The notes under the pieces were generated by a model. It worked only from the letters and a program-made list of their open reading frames with translations. It ran no database searches and was not told the origin of the DNA. A stretch of DNA of 8,843 bases, taken from assembly GCA_903842845.1 (NCBI GenBank), contig CAIMNN010000424.1:1-8843 (forward strand), in the 5' to 3' direction. The translations under genes and the position numbers were made by a program. Position 1 is the stretch's first letter, and each line of letters starts with the position of its first letter. This document shows positions 1 through 6,175 of the stretch, one piece after another. This DNA is from an uncultured Acidobacteriaceae bacterium. GTDB lineage: Bacteria; Acidobacteriota; Terriglobia; Terriglobales; Acidobacteriaceae.

Positions 1-2
1 TG

Positions 3-566
3 CTGATCTATCTCGAATTCAATTCGCCTGGCACGATCGTTCCCGGCGCGCTCGGCACTGTGCTTGTGCTGCTCGCCGTCTTCTCGTTTGACCTGCTGCC
101 CATACATGGAACAGCAATCATGCTGGTGATTGCAGGATTTGTGTTGATGGTGCTTGAAGCAAAGTTCGGCGGCCACGGGGCGCTGGCAATCGCCGGCATT
201 GTTTCGCTCGCGTTCGGTTTGCTCACGCTTGTTGATGCGCCAATCGCGGAGATGCGCATCGGCCCGTGGATGGCGTTTTCAGTGAGCGCGGCGTTCGGCA
301 TTATCACCGTGTTCCTGCTGCGGCTTGCGTGGAAGGCCCGGCAGCGTAAATTCCGGCTTGGCGCGGACTCGGTGCTTGGTTCCTCAGCCACGGCAATGGA
401 ACCGCTGAACCCCGCCGGCCACGTCCTGGTTGAGGGTGAAATTTGGCAGGCTGTCAGCAGTGAGCCGGTGTCCGCAGGGGAGAAGTTACGTGTTATCAGT
501 AGCGATAACTATATTTTGCAAGTTATCCCGTTGAGCGGCGGGAAAGTGCAAAAAACACAGGAATAA
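3..566 (+). CDS. NfeD-family membrane protein, C-terminal part (5' truncated by window edge)
   Basis: The reading frame is open from base 3 to the TAA at 564-566, giving 187 visible residues; the real start lies before the window. The fragment opens with an NfeD-like sequence (YLEFNSPGTIVPGALG at about 3-18). It then shows about four hydrophobic segments near residues 17-34, 36-52, 59-77 and 89-109. A basic stretch (KARQRKFR) follows, then a soluble tail at about 125-180 with the NfeD-type OB-fold pattern: NPAGHVLVEGEIWQA, then GEKLRVI. Long NfeD proteins (NfeD1b) carry an N-terminal ClpP/SppA-like serine protease domain before this region; whether it is present cannot be seen. NfeD proteins are typically encoded next to, and thought to work with, SPFH/slipin proteins in the membrane. 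The next gene here is a slipin, 46 nt downstream, which supports the call. An internal Met at base 60 is not a likely start because the family motif begins upstream of it. Confidence 0.88.
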   Translation: MIYLEFNSPGTIVPGALGTVLVLLAVFSFDLLPIHGTAIMLVIAGFVLMVLEAKFGGHGALAIAGIVSLAFGLLTLVDAPIAEMRIGPWMAFSVSAAFGIITVFLLRLAWKARQRKFRLGADSVLGSSATAMEPLNPAGHVLVEGEIWQAVSSEPVSAGEKLRVISSDNYILQVIPLSGGKVQKTQE

Positions 567-600
567 TCTGCATTTTTCGTGTAAAATTCACCTGTGCCCG

Positions 601-605
601 AGGTG
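601..605 (+). promoter_or_regulatory. Shine-Dalgarno sequence for the slipin gene
   Basis: AGGTG lies 7 nt before the ATG at 613. This spacing favours the ATG at 613 over the in-frame ATG at 622. Confidence 0.5.
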
Positions 606-612
606 TGCAAAT

Positions 613-1392
613 ATGTTATCTATGATTTCTCTACCCTTCCTGGTTTTAATCGCAATATTCGCACTTTACCTTTTAAACTCCATCAAAATTCTTCGCGAAT
701 ACGAGCGCGGCGTCATCTTCCGGCTCGGCAAAGCACTGCCTGTTCCGAAGGGCCCCGGCATCATTTTCGTCTTCCGCCCAATTGATCAGATAGTGCGCAT
801 CTCGCTGCGGCAAGAAGTACTTGAAGTCGCGCCTCAGGACGTCATCACCAAAGACAACGTCACACTGAAGGTCAATGCGGTTATCACGCTGCGCGTACTG
901 AATCCGAATGACGCGGTCATCAAGGTCGCCAACTACGTTTACCAGACATCGCAGTTTGCTCAGACGACGCTGCGTTCAGTTCTCGGCGAAGTCGAACTCG
1001 ACGAGTTGCTCAGCCATCGCGACAAATTGAACCTGAAAATTCAAACCATCATCGACCAACGGACTGAACCTTTCGGCGTGAAGGTCATCTCGGTTGAGGT
1101 GAAGCAGGTCGACCTGCCCGAATCGATGTTGCGTGCCATGGCCAAGCAGGCCGAGGCCGAGCGCGAGAAGCGTTCCAAGATCATTCACGCGGAAGGCGAG
1201 TTCAACGCCGCGCAAAAACTTGTGGACGCGGCTGCCCTGCTCGCCACGCAACCCATGACATTGCAACTTCGCTACCTGCAAACACTCACCGAGATCGGCG
1301 TCGAGAAGAACACCACCATCGTTTTCCCGCTGCCTATTGAGCTGATGTCGCTGCTCAACAAATTTACCGTCAGCAAACCAGAGGCAAAATGA
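613..1392 (+). CDS. Slipin / stomatin-like SPFH-domain membrane protein
   Basis: A 259-residue protein of normal length for bacterial slipins. It has one N-terminal hydrophobic segment (about 5-22) followed by an SPFH (band 7) domain at about 24-185. Typical features are REYERGVIFRLGK (28-40), GPGI (47-50), DVITKDNVTLKVNAVI (76-91) and the signature VDLPESMLRAMAKQAEAERE (166-185). The region from about 172 to 205 is rich in Ala, Glu and Lys and likely forms a coiled coil; it leads into the conserved AEGE (193-196). Known slipins oligomerise on the inner membrane, organise membrane domains and pair with NfeD proteins, whose protease domain can cleave slipin C-termini in some archaea. Here the gene follows an NfeD gene and its TGA overlaps the start of a SPOR-domain gene by four bases. 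The FtsH regulators HflK/HflC are also SPFH proteins, but the single N-terminal helix, length and NfeD neighbour fit slipin better. Confidence 0.93.
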   Translation: MLSMISLPFLVLIAIFALYLLNSIKILREYERGVIFRLGKALPVPKGPGIIFVFRPIDQIVRISLRQEVLEVAPQDVITKDNVTLKVNAVITLRVLNPNDAVIKVANYVYQTSQFAQTTLRSVLGEVELDELLSHRDKLNLKIQTIIDQRTEPFGVKVISVEVKQVDLPESMLRAMAKQAEAEREKRSKIIHAEGEFNAAQKLVDAAALLATQPMTLQLRYLQTLTEIGVEKNTTIVFPLPIELMSLLNKFTVSKPEAK

Positions 1393-2153
1393 CGCTCCTT
1401 GACGCGAACGATAATAAGGAATCGCATTACGACTACGAGGATGAAGAATTGCAGCGCGACTCAGGCATGAGCCTGGGAATGATATTTGTGCTCTTGCTCT
1501 CTCTCCTCGTAGTAGGTGGCACATGTTTTGGCGTTGGCTACATGGTCGGGCACAATAACATGATTCCCGACCTGAACTCCAAGCCTGCCCAACCAGCAAC
1601 TGCACAGCTCTCTCCAGCCCAAGTGCTGCCGAAAGTTGCAGCAGCCGCAGTAGCTCCTGTTGCCCCGGTTACTGCGCCGCAGGCGGCAACATCTTCGTCC
1701 GCGCCAGTCGCGAGTGCGCCCGCACCCGAAAAGCCTGCACAGAAGACCGAGGCAAAAGTCGCGCCGCAGACGCAGGCAAAGGTTGCACCACCGGCAAAGC
1801 CTGCACCCACCGCAAGCCGCAAACATGTGGTTGAGCGCACCGCGGTGGTCACGCATCACTCGGACATCGCACGACGGCCTGATCCGTTCACGCACCTCGT
1901 TTCAAATCCGAACTACGGTGTCGAGACCTCATCCTCTTCTCATCAACCCATGGTGCAGGTTGCAATTCTTTACCGGGACGAGGACGCGACAGTATTGCTT
2001 GACGCGCTCAGCAAGCATGGCTACACGGCTTCGGCAAATCGCGGCGCAGACAAGCGCATTCATGTGCGGCTCGGACCCTTCGCCAGCCGCGACGACGCAT
2101 CGGCGATGCGCGACAAACTTCAGAGTGATGGCTACAACGCAGTCATTCAGTAA
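1389..2153 (+). CDS. Membrane-anchored SPOR-domain protein (septal peptidoglycan binding)
   Basis: A 254-residue protein with a modular layout. It has an acidic N-terminal tail (1-27, rich in D/E), then one membrane helix at about 29-51. A long low-complexity linker at about 62-145 is rich in Ala, Pro and Lys, with repeated KVAP and KPA units. A C-terminal SPOR-like domain runs from about 188 to 254 (MVQVAIL, then HVRLGPFASRDDASAMRDKL, then GYNAVIQ). SPOR domains bind glycan strands lacking stem peptides, made by amidases mainly at division sites, so the protein is probably a bitopic inner-membrane protein with its C-terminus in the periplasm. The ATG overlaps the slipin stop as ATGA and a GAGG lies 4 nt upstream (1381-1384), indicating coupled translation. 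It is the last gene before an intrinsic terminator. It resembles FtsN/DedD in layout, but I see no basis for assigning either name. Confidence 0.88.
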   Translation: MTLLDANDNKESHYDYEDEELQRDSGMSLGMIFVLLLSLLVVGGTCFGVGYMVGHNNMIPDLNSKPAQPATAQLSPAQVLPKVAAAAVAPVAPVTAPQAATSSSAPVASAPAPEKPAQKTEAKVAPQTQAKVAPPAKPAPTASRKHVVERTAVVTHHSDIARRPDPFTHLVSNPNYGVETSSSSHQPMVQVAILYRDEDATVLLDALSKHGYTASANRGADKRIHVRLGPFASRDDASAMRDKLQSDGYNAVIQ

Positions 2154-2173
2154 TTTTCAATACAGAAAGACCA

Positions 2174-2208
2174 AAACCCTCCGTATGTTCCGGAGGGTTT
2201 CTTTTTTT
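2174..2208 (+). terminator. Intrinsic (Rho-independent) terminator after the SPOR gene
   Basis: A perfect 10-bp stem is formed by AAACCCTCCG (2174-2183) and CGGAGGGTTT (2191-2200) around a 7-nt loop. It is followed by C and seven T residues (2202-2208). It begins about 20 nt after the SPOR stop codon. It sits in the 71-nt gap between convergent gene ends, and the opposite strand has only a short T run (TTTT) after the stem, so it may act weakly on the minus-strand transcript too. Confidence 0.9.
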
Positions 2209-2224
2209 GGTTGGATGGATACGA

Positions 2225-2947
2225 CTACTTGATATCGTCAGGCCACATCCACTCGGGCAGTCCTGAGGCAATCGAACGTCGTACAGCCATCATCAGCTCT
2301 TCGCGATTCGCATAGTTCGCGGGTTCTAGCGGTGGATGAAAGATGATCCGCGCTGTGCCGGGATAAACCTTCAGACTCCCTTTGCGCATCATCGTCTCCG
2401 TGCCGCTGATAGAAACGGGAATGCAGGACGCGCCCGTTGCCATCGCAAGGTAGAAAGGCCCTTTCTTGAAAGGCAACATGCGGCCGTCGGGCGAGCGCGT
2501 CCCTTCGACGAAGGTCGTGATGTGAATTCCATCCGCAAGCACTGCGCTGGCCATCTGTGTGCTCTCCAATGCACCCTCCACCGAGCCCGACCGGTCGACG
2601 GGAATAAAGCGCGCTCTCTTCATTCCCCAACCGAGAAACGGTATCTTCATCAGGCTCTTCTTCAACAACGCCGAGGTTCGGCGCGGAATATTTGGCAGCA
2701 GAGCCGGTGGGTCGACGTTCGACATGTGGTTCGCCATGAAGATGCAGGCGCGGTCCTTGGGGATGTTCTCGCGGCCGATGACCTTGACGCGAATGCCCGC
2801 AAGCCAAAGCCCTATGCGTGCTATCCACGTTGTGGCGCGGTAAAGGGTCATGATGTCGCCGGTTATATAGGCCCAGGGGCAGAGCACGAGCCCGGTCGGC
2901 AAGCCCAACACGACAAATGTAAACAGTAGTGTGAGACTAGCGATCAT
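2225..2947 (-). CDS. plsC: 1-acyl-sn-glycerol-3-phosphate acyltransferase (PlsC/LPLAT family)
   Basis: A 240-residue protein of usual PlsC length. It transfers an acyl chain to the sn-2 position of lysophosphatidic acid, making phosphatidic acid at the inner membrane. All the family blocks are visible: block I NHMSNVD with catalytic His74 and Asp79 (HX4D); block II FIPVDR (114-119); block III FVEGTRS (146-152) followed by KKG (161-163), which binds the phosphate; and block IV IPVSI (176-180). A hydrophobic N-terminus (about 2-28) probably anchors it. The ATG overlaps the mpl stop as ATGA and has a good GGAGG seven bases upstream. It appears to be the last gene of the minus-strand run. Other LPLAT members, such as lyso-ornithine lipid acyltransferases, share these motifs, so the exact acceptor is inferred. 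Confidence 0.9.
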   Translation of the reverse strand: MIASLTLLFTFVVLGLPTGLVLCPWAYITGDIMTLYRATTWIARIGLWLAGIRVKVIGRENIPKDRACIFMANHMSNVDPPALLPNIPRRTSALLKKSLMKIPFLGWGMKRARFIPVDRSGSVEGALESTQMASAVLADGIHITTFVEGTRSPDGRMLPFKKGPFYLAMATGASCIPVSISGTETMMRKGSLKVYPGTARIIFHPPLEPANYANREELMMAVRRSIASGLPEWMWPDDIK

Positions 2948-4380
2948 GCCTTTGCCTCCGCTCTCAAGCGTTCGGGGAGTTTTTCGTAGATGCCGCCGAA
3001 GCCGCCATTGGAAAGGATAGCGACCACGTCACCGCTGCGCACATTCTTCGCGACTGAATCGATGATCGCTGCCACATCTGCGCAGATGCGCACAGGATGG
3101 CCTGCCTTACGCACGGCTTCAATGACCGCGTGCTCGTCAAGCCGTTCGTCGGCGGGAATCTTTTCCAACTGGTAGACAGCGGCGAGAACCACAACATCGG
3201 CCTCACACAAACTTGCGGAGAGTTCGTTGGCCATAACTTTTCGTCGCAGAGTATTTGAACGCGGCTCAAGCACAACCCACAGACGGCCGCCGTGAGTTAA
3301 TGAGGTATACGCAGAACGCAACGCACGCAGAGTTTGCTGGATAGCGGTGGGATGATGCGCGAAATCATCGATGATGGTTACGCCGTTAACGACCGCGCGC
3401 ACTTCGAGGCGCCGTTTGACGCTTTTGAAAGTTTTCAGCGCATCGACGATGGCGGATTTTTCAAGTCCGCGGCCAGCAGCCAACGCGGCGGCGGCAGTTG
3501 CATTCAAGGCATTGTGCTCGCCAGCGAGCGCCATCTGCATCTCGGCCCAGAGCGCGCCGTCATGCCAGAGTTCCCAATGCGAGAGTCCGCCGACGTGATG
3601 CATATTTCTTAGCTGCCAATCAGCCGACTCGCTGAAGCCATAGCGCTCGACGCGACAGAAGGCCTTGCTCACACACTCGGTCACATTCTCGCTTGCATCG
3701 TAAGCAACCAGCAACCCTTTACGCGGAACCAGATTCACCAGACGCTTGAAGGCCGTTTTCACGGCATCGAGGTCGGCGTAGATGTCTGCGTGGTCAAACT
3801 CAACGTGTGTGAGAATGAGTGCGTCAGGAAAATAATGCAGAAACTTGGGGCCCTTGTCGAAGAAGGCCGTATCGTACTCGTCGCCTTCGAGGATGAAGTT
3901 GTTCGTCTCGCGAAGTTGAAAGCTTGTGCCAAAATTTTCCGCGACGCCGCCGATGAGGAACGATGGAGCGAGTTCGGGGCGCTGCTTCGATGCCACCTCG
4001 AAGATCCACGCCAGCATGCTTGTCGTTGTGGTTTTGCCGTGCGTGCCGGCAACGACCAGAGAGTCGCGGCCCTGAAGAAATTCTTCGCGCACAACGGCTG
4101 CCATCGATGTAAAAGGCAGATGCTCGTCGAGCACGCGTTCTATTTCAGGATTGCCACGCGAGAGCGCGTTGCCGACGACGACCAGGTCAGGCCGAGGATC
4201 GAGATTAGATTCGGAGTACGGCTCTTTGATGGGAATGCCAAGCTCGCCGAGCAGGTCGCTCATCGGCGGATACGCAGCCTGGTCCGAGCCGGTGATGCGG
4301 TGGCCCTTCAACTGCAATAGCCCGGCGAGCGAGGCCATCGCCGTTCCGCAGATGCCAATAAAGTGAATGTGCTTTGCCAT
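2944..4380 (-). CDS. mpl: UDP-N-acetylmuramate:L-Ala-gamma-D-Glu-meso-DAP ligase (murein peptide ligase)
   Basis: A 478-residue Mur-ligase family protein. Mpl uses ATP to attach recycled L-Ala-D-Glu-meso-DAP tripeptide to UDP-MurNAc in the cytoplasm, bypassing MurC, MurD and MurE. The N-terminal domain starts HIHFIGICGTAMASLAG (4-20), binding the UDP-sugar. The central ATPase domain has the P-loop AGTHGKTTTTSM (111-122), EGDEYD (165-170) and FDHADIY (195-201). After GEHN (287-290) and VKRRLE (321-326) comes DDFAHHPT (338-345), then the C-terminal domain with EPRSNTLRR (372-380) and near the end SNGGFGGIYEKL. The EPRSNT and SNGGFGG motifs and the HFIGICG start separate Mpl from MurC. It begins 5 nt after the ldcA stop with no clear Shine-Dalgarno, so it probably depends on coupled translation. 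Its product overlaps plsC by 4 nt. The upstream neighbour ldcA makes its tripeptide substrate. Confidence 0.95.
   Translation of the reverse strand: MAKHIHFIGICGTAMASLAGLLQLKGHRITGSDQAAYPPMSDLLGELGIPIKEPYSESNLDPRPDLVVVGNALSRGNPEIERVLDEHLPFTSMAAVVREEFLQGRDSLVVAGTHGKTTTTSMLAWIFEVASKQRPELAPSFLIGGVAENFGTSFQLRETNNFILEGDEYDTAFFDKGPKFLHYFPDALILTHVEFDHADIYADLDAVKTAFKRLVNLVPRKGLLVAYDASENVTECVSKAFCRVERYGFSESADWQLRNMHHVGGLSHWELWHDGALWAEMQMALAGEHNALNATAAAALAAGRGLEKSAIVDALKTFKSVKRRLEVRAVVNGVTIIDDFAHHPTAIQQTLRALRSAYTSLTHGGRLWVVLEPRSNTLRRKVMANELSASLCEADVVVLAAVYQLEKIPADERLDEHAVIEAVRKAGHPVRICADVAAIIDSVAKNVRSGDVVAILSNGGFGGIYEKLPERLRAEAKA
2955..2959 (-). promoter_or_regulatory. Shine-Dalgarno sequence for plsC inside the end of mpl
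   Basis: The minus strand reads GGAGG seven nucleotides before the ATG at 2947-2945. It supports this start even though it overlaps the mpl stop codon. Confidence 0.65.
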
Positions 4381-4385
4381 GGGAA

Positions 4386-5336
4386 CTAAGCTGAGACGCC
4401 TTCCAAAATTTCGAGTGTGGCGTTGCCAGCGGCGGTGAGCCGCGCCTGCGCGCCAAATGTCAGTGTTACATTTTCACGCGTCACATGGCCACTGCGCAGG
4501 CCGATGGCAATGGGGCCGTCGAAGTCTGCGAGACAACGAAGTACGACCTCGTCGAGAGCGCCGCCTTGAACTGAGCCTACGCGTTCGCTATCACCGGGGG
4601 TAACGCAATCGAGCATTTCGCCGAAGATGATTCCCTTCACGCCTTTGAGTTTGCCCGCCGCGCGCAACTGCCAGAGCATTCGGTCAATTTGATAGGGCTT
4701 GGCGCCGACATCTTCAAGAAAGAGGAGTTTGTCTTCAGTTTGTGGTTCGAATGGTGTGCCCAGCATTGCAACAATAATGCTGAGGCAACCGCCGTACAAA
4801 ATTCCTTCGGCAACTCCATCGCGCAACGGCCTCAGCCCCTCAGCCGTGCCGAGTGAATAACTTTCGCCGTTGAGCGCCGCATTGAAGCTGGCCGCATGAA
4901 CGCCGTTCTCAACGCTGAAGTCCGCCGCAACCATCGGCCCGTGGAATGCTGGCAGGCCGATGCGGTCGAGCAAATGCAGTTGAATGCCAATCAGGTCGCT
5001 GTATGCAAAAAATGGTTTCGGGTGTTTGCTGATGAGCTCAAGCTGGAGGCCACTGAGCAAATAGTTTGAACCATATCCGCCGCGCACGGTGAAGACCGCG
5101 CTTGTATCCGCGGCAAAAGCTGCGTGAAGATCGGCGAGCCGCTCGGCGTGCGTGCCGGCGAAGTATGCAGGACCGCGATTTGTAGTCGCGCTGCCAAGCG
5201 CACCGGTCAATCCAAATTCTTTGAGCTGCGCAAGGCCGCGCGTCAGCTTTTCATCAGCCGCATACGATGCCGGTGCGATGACGCTGACCGTTGAGCCGCG
5301 CGCAAGTTTGTTGAGCTTGTTCAACTCAGCTCCCAT
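4386..5336 (-). CDS. ldcA: LD-carboxypeptidase (muramoyltetrapeptide carboxypeptidase, peptidase family S66)
   Basis: With the ATG at 5336-5334 the protein has 316 residues, normal for S66. LdcA removes the terminal D-Ala from cytoplasmic muropeptide tetrapeptides, giving the tripeptide that Mpl reuses. The expected Ser-Glu-His triad is visible: Ser113 in FAYSDLIG, Glu208 in LFLEDVGAKPYQIDRML, and His284 in SGHVTRENVTLTFGA. The N-terminal VSVIAPAS (17-24) and VRGGYGSNYLL (84-94) are also typical. No signal peptide is seen, consistent with a cytoplasmic enzyme. A longer frame to 5411 adds 25 Arg-rich residues that are unlike the family and would overlap dapF by 76 nt. The chosen ATG overlaps the dapF TAA by one base (TAATG), and a GAGG lies about 12 nt upstream. 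The product feeds mpl, the next gene. Confidence 0.93.
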   Translation of the reverse strand: MGAELNKLNKLARGSTVSVIAPASYAADEKLTRGLAQLKEFGLTGALGSATTNRGPAYFAGTHAERLADLHAAFAADTSAVFTVRGGYGSNYLLSGLQLELISKHPKPFFAYSDLIGIQLHLLDRIGLPAFHGPMVAADFSVENGVHAASFNAALNGESYSLGTAEGLRPLRDGVAEGILYGGCLSIIVAMLGTPFEPQTEDKLLFLEDVGAKPYQIDRMLWQLRAAGKLKGVKGIIFGEMLDCVTPGDSERVGSVQGGALDEVVLRCLADFDGPIAIGLRSGHVTRENVTLTFGAQARLTAAGNATLEILEGVSA

Positions 5337-6175
5337 TAAAGCCAAGCCTCGCCTTCCGCGATCAACACCGCTGGTCCGCTTAAAAATAGTTCTTCGCCTG
5401 TGCCGCTCCACTCAACAATTTGTGCGCCACCCGGAGCGACAACCTTAAGTGGTGAATTTATCAAGCGTTGCACAACGGCCGCAGCCGCGCTTGCAGAACT
5501 GCCTGTACCGGATGAGGTTGTTGGACCCACGCCGCGCTCGAAGATGCGAATCTCAATCTCGCTCGAGCTTTTCACCAATACAAACTCGACGTTGGTCTGT
5601 TGGGGAAAGTCCGCGTGATGGCATATCTCTTCGCCGATGCTGAACCAACTGCGGCCGGCCACTCGGAATGAGTCGTCGCTGACCACGATGACAAAATGAG
5701 GATTGCCGGTTGTGATCTTCATGCCTTCCACTTGCGAGCCATCGGATAGCCGCACGCTTTTCTTTTCCAGCTCAGGCACGCCCATGCCGGTGCGCACTTC
5801 GACCGCACGCACGCGGCCCTCGCGCAACTCAACTGATTCGATTCTTCCAACGCGCAAGCCCGCATCGGTTTCAATTTCAATCACGTCGCCTGGTTTTGAA
5901 TTGAGTTCGGCGGCCATCCACGCAGCAACACAGCGCGTGCCGTTGCCGCTTATCTCCGCGATGGAGCCATCCGAATTATGTAGCTTGATGCGACCAGCTC
6001 GTTTGCCCTGCGCATTTTTCGTCCACGCAAAAAATTCCACGCCGTCTGCGCCGACGCCGGTGTTGCGCTCGCACAGTGCGCGCGCAAGCTCCGCCCAGTC
6101 GCGCCCGGCCGCGGCTTCTTCTGTCACTATTAAAAAATCGTTGCCGCAGGCATGCGCTTTGGTAAAGGGAATCAA
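5336..6175 (-). CDS. dapF: Diaminopimelate epimerase with second catalytic Cys replaced by Ser; TTG start
   Basis: A 279-residue DapF-family protein. DapF converts LL- to meso-diaminopimelate for lysine and peptidoglycan synthesis, using two cysteines as acid and base. Visible family motifs are CGNDFLIV (10-17), NTGVGADGVEF (38-48), HNSDGSIAEISGNGTRC (66-82, catalytic Cys82), TGNPHFVIV (156-164), TNVEFV (194-199) and the second active-site block ERGVGPTTSSGTGSSASA (213-230). In that block the usual ACGTGA is SSGTGS, so the expected second Cys is Ser222 (codon TCC at 5512-5510). No Cys lies nearby to replace it. The start is TTG, overlapping the mgtC-family stop as TTGA, with GGAGGA just upstream. 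The gene then overlaps ldcA by one base. It is either a lineage-specific DapF variant with altered chemistry or a paralogue with another role; the motif set and the peptidoglycan neighbours favour DapF. Confidence 0.87.
   Translation of the reverse strand: MIPFTKAHACGNDFLIVTEEAAAGRDWAELARALCERNTGVGADGVEFFAWTKNAQGKRAGRIKLHNSDGSIAEISGNGTRCVAAWMAAELNSKPGDVIEIETDAGLRVGRIESVELREGRVRAVEVRTGMGVPELEKKSVRLSDGSQVEGMKITTGNPHFVIVVSDDSFRVAGRSWFSIGEEICHHADFPQQTNVEFVLVKSSSEIEIRIFERGVGPTTSSGTGSSASAAAAVVQRLINSPLKVVAPGGAQIVEWSGTGEELFLSGPAVLIAEGEAWL

Noticed and set aside
582..587. TAAAAT as a possible -10 promoter box before the slipin gene
   Set aside because: No matching -35 box at suitable spacing; AT-rich hexamers occur by chance, and the gene probably shares a transcript with nfeD.
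976..1605. 209-residue minus-strand open frame over the slipin gene
   Set aside because: It is antisense to a well-supported SPFH gene, has no recognisable domain, and its composition looks like a shadow of GC-biased codons.
1660..2232. 190-residue plus-strand frame within the SPOR gene, extremely Arg-rich at its N-terminus
   Set aside because: It is the out-of-frame reading of the Ala/Pro-rich linker; the SPOR domain and membrane helix lie in the other frame.
3790..4320. 176-residue plus-strand open frame antisense to mpl
   Set aside because: It overlaps the conserved ATPase domain of mpl on the other strand and shows no family motif of its own.
2944..4380. MurC as an alternative identity for the Mpl gene
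   Set aside because: The EPRSNT and SNGGFGG motifs and the ldcA neighbour fit Mpl.
5336..6175. dapF as a pseudogene because of the lost cysteine
   Set aside because: The frame is intact at full length with all other motifs conserved, a strong ribosome site and coupled neighbours; one substitution alone does not indicate decay.
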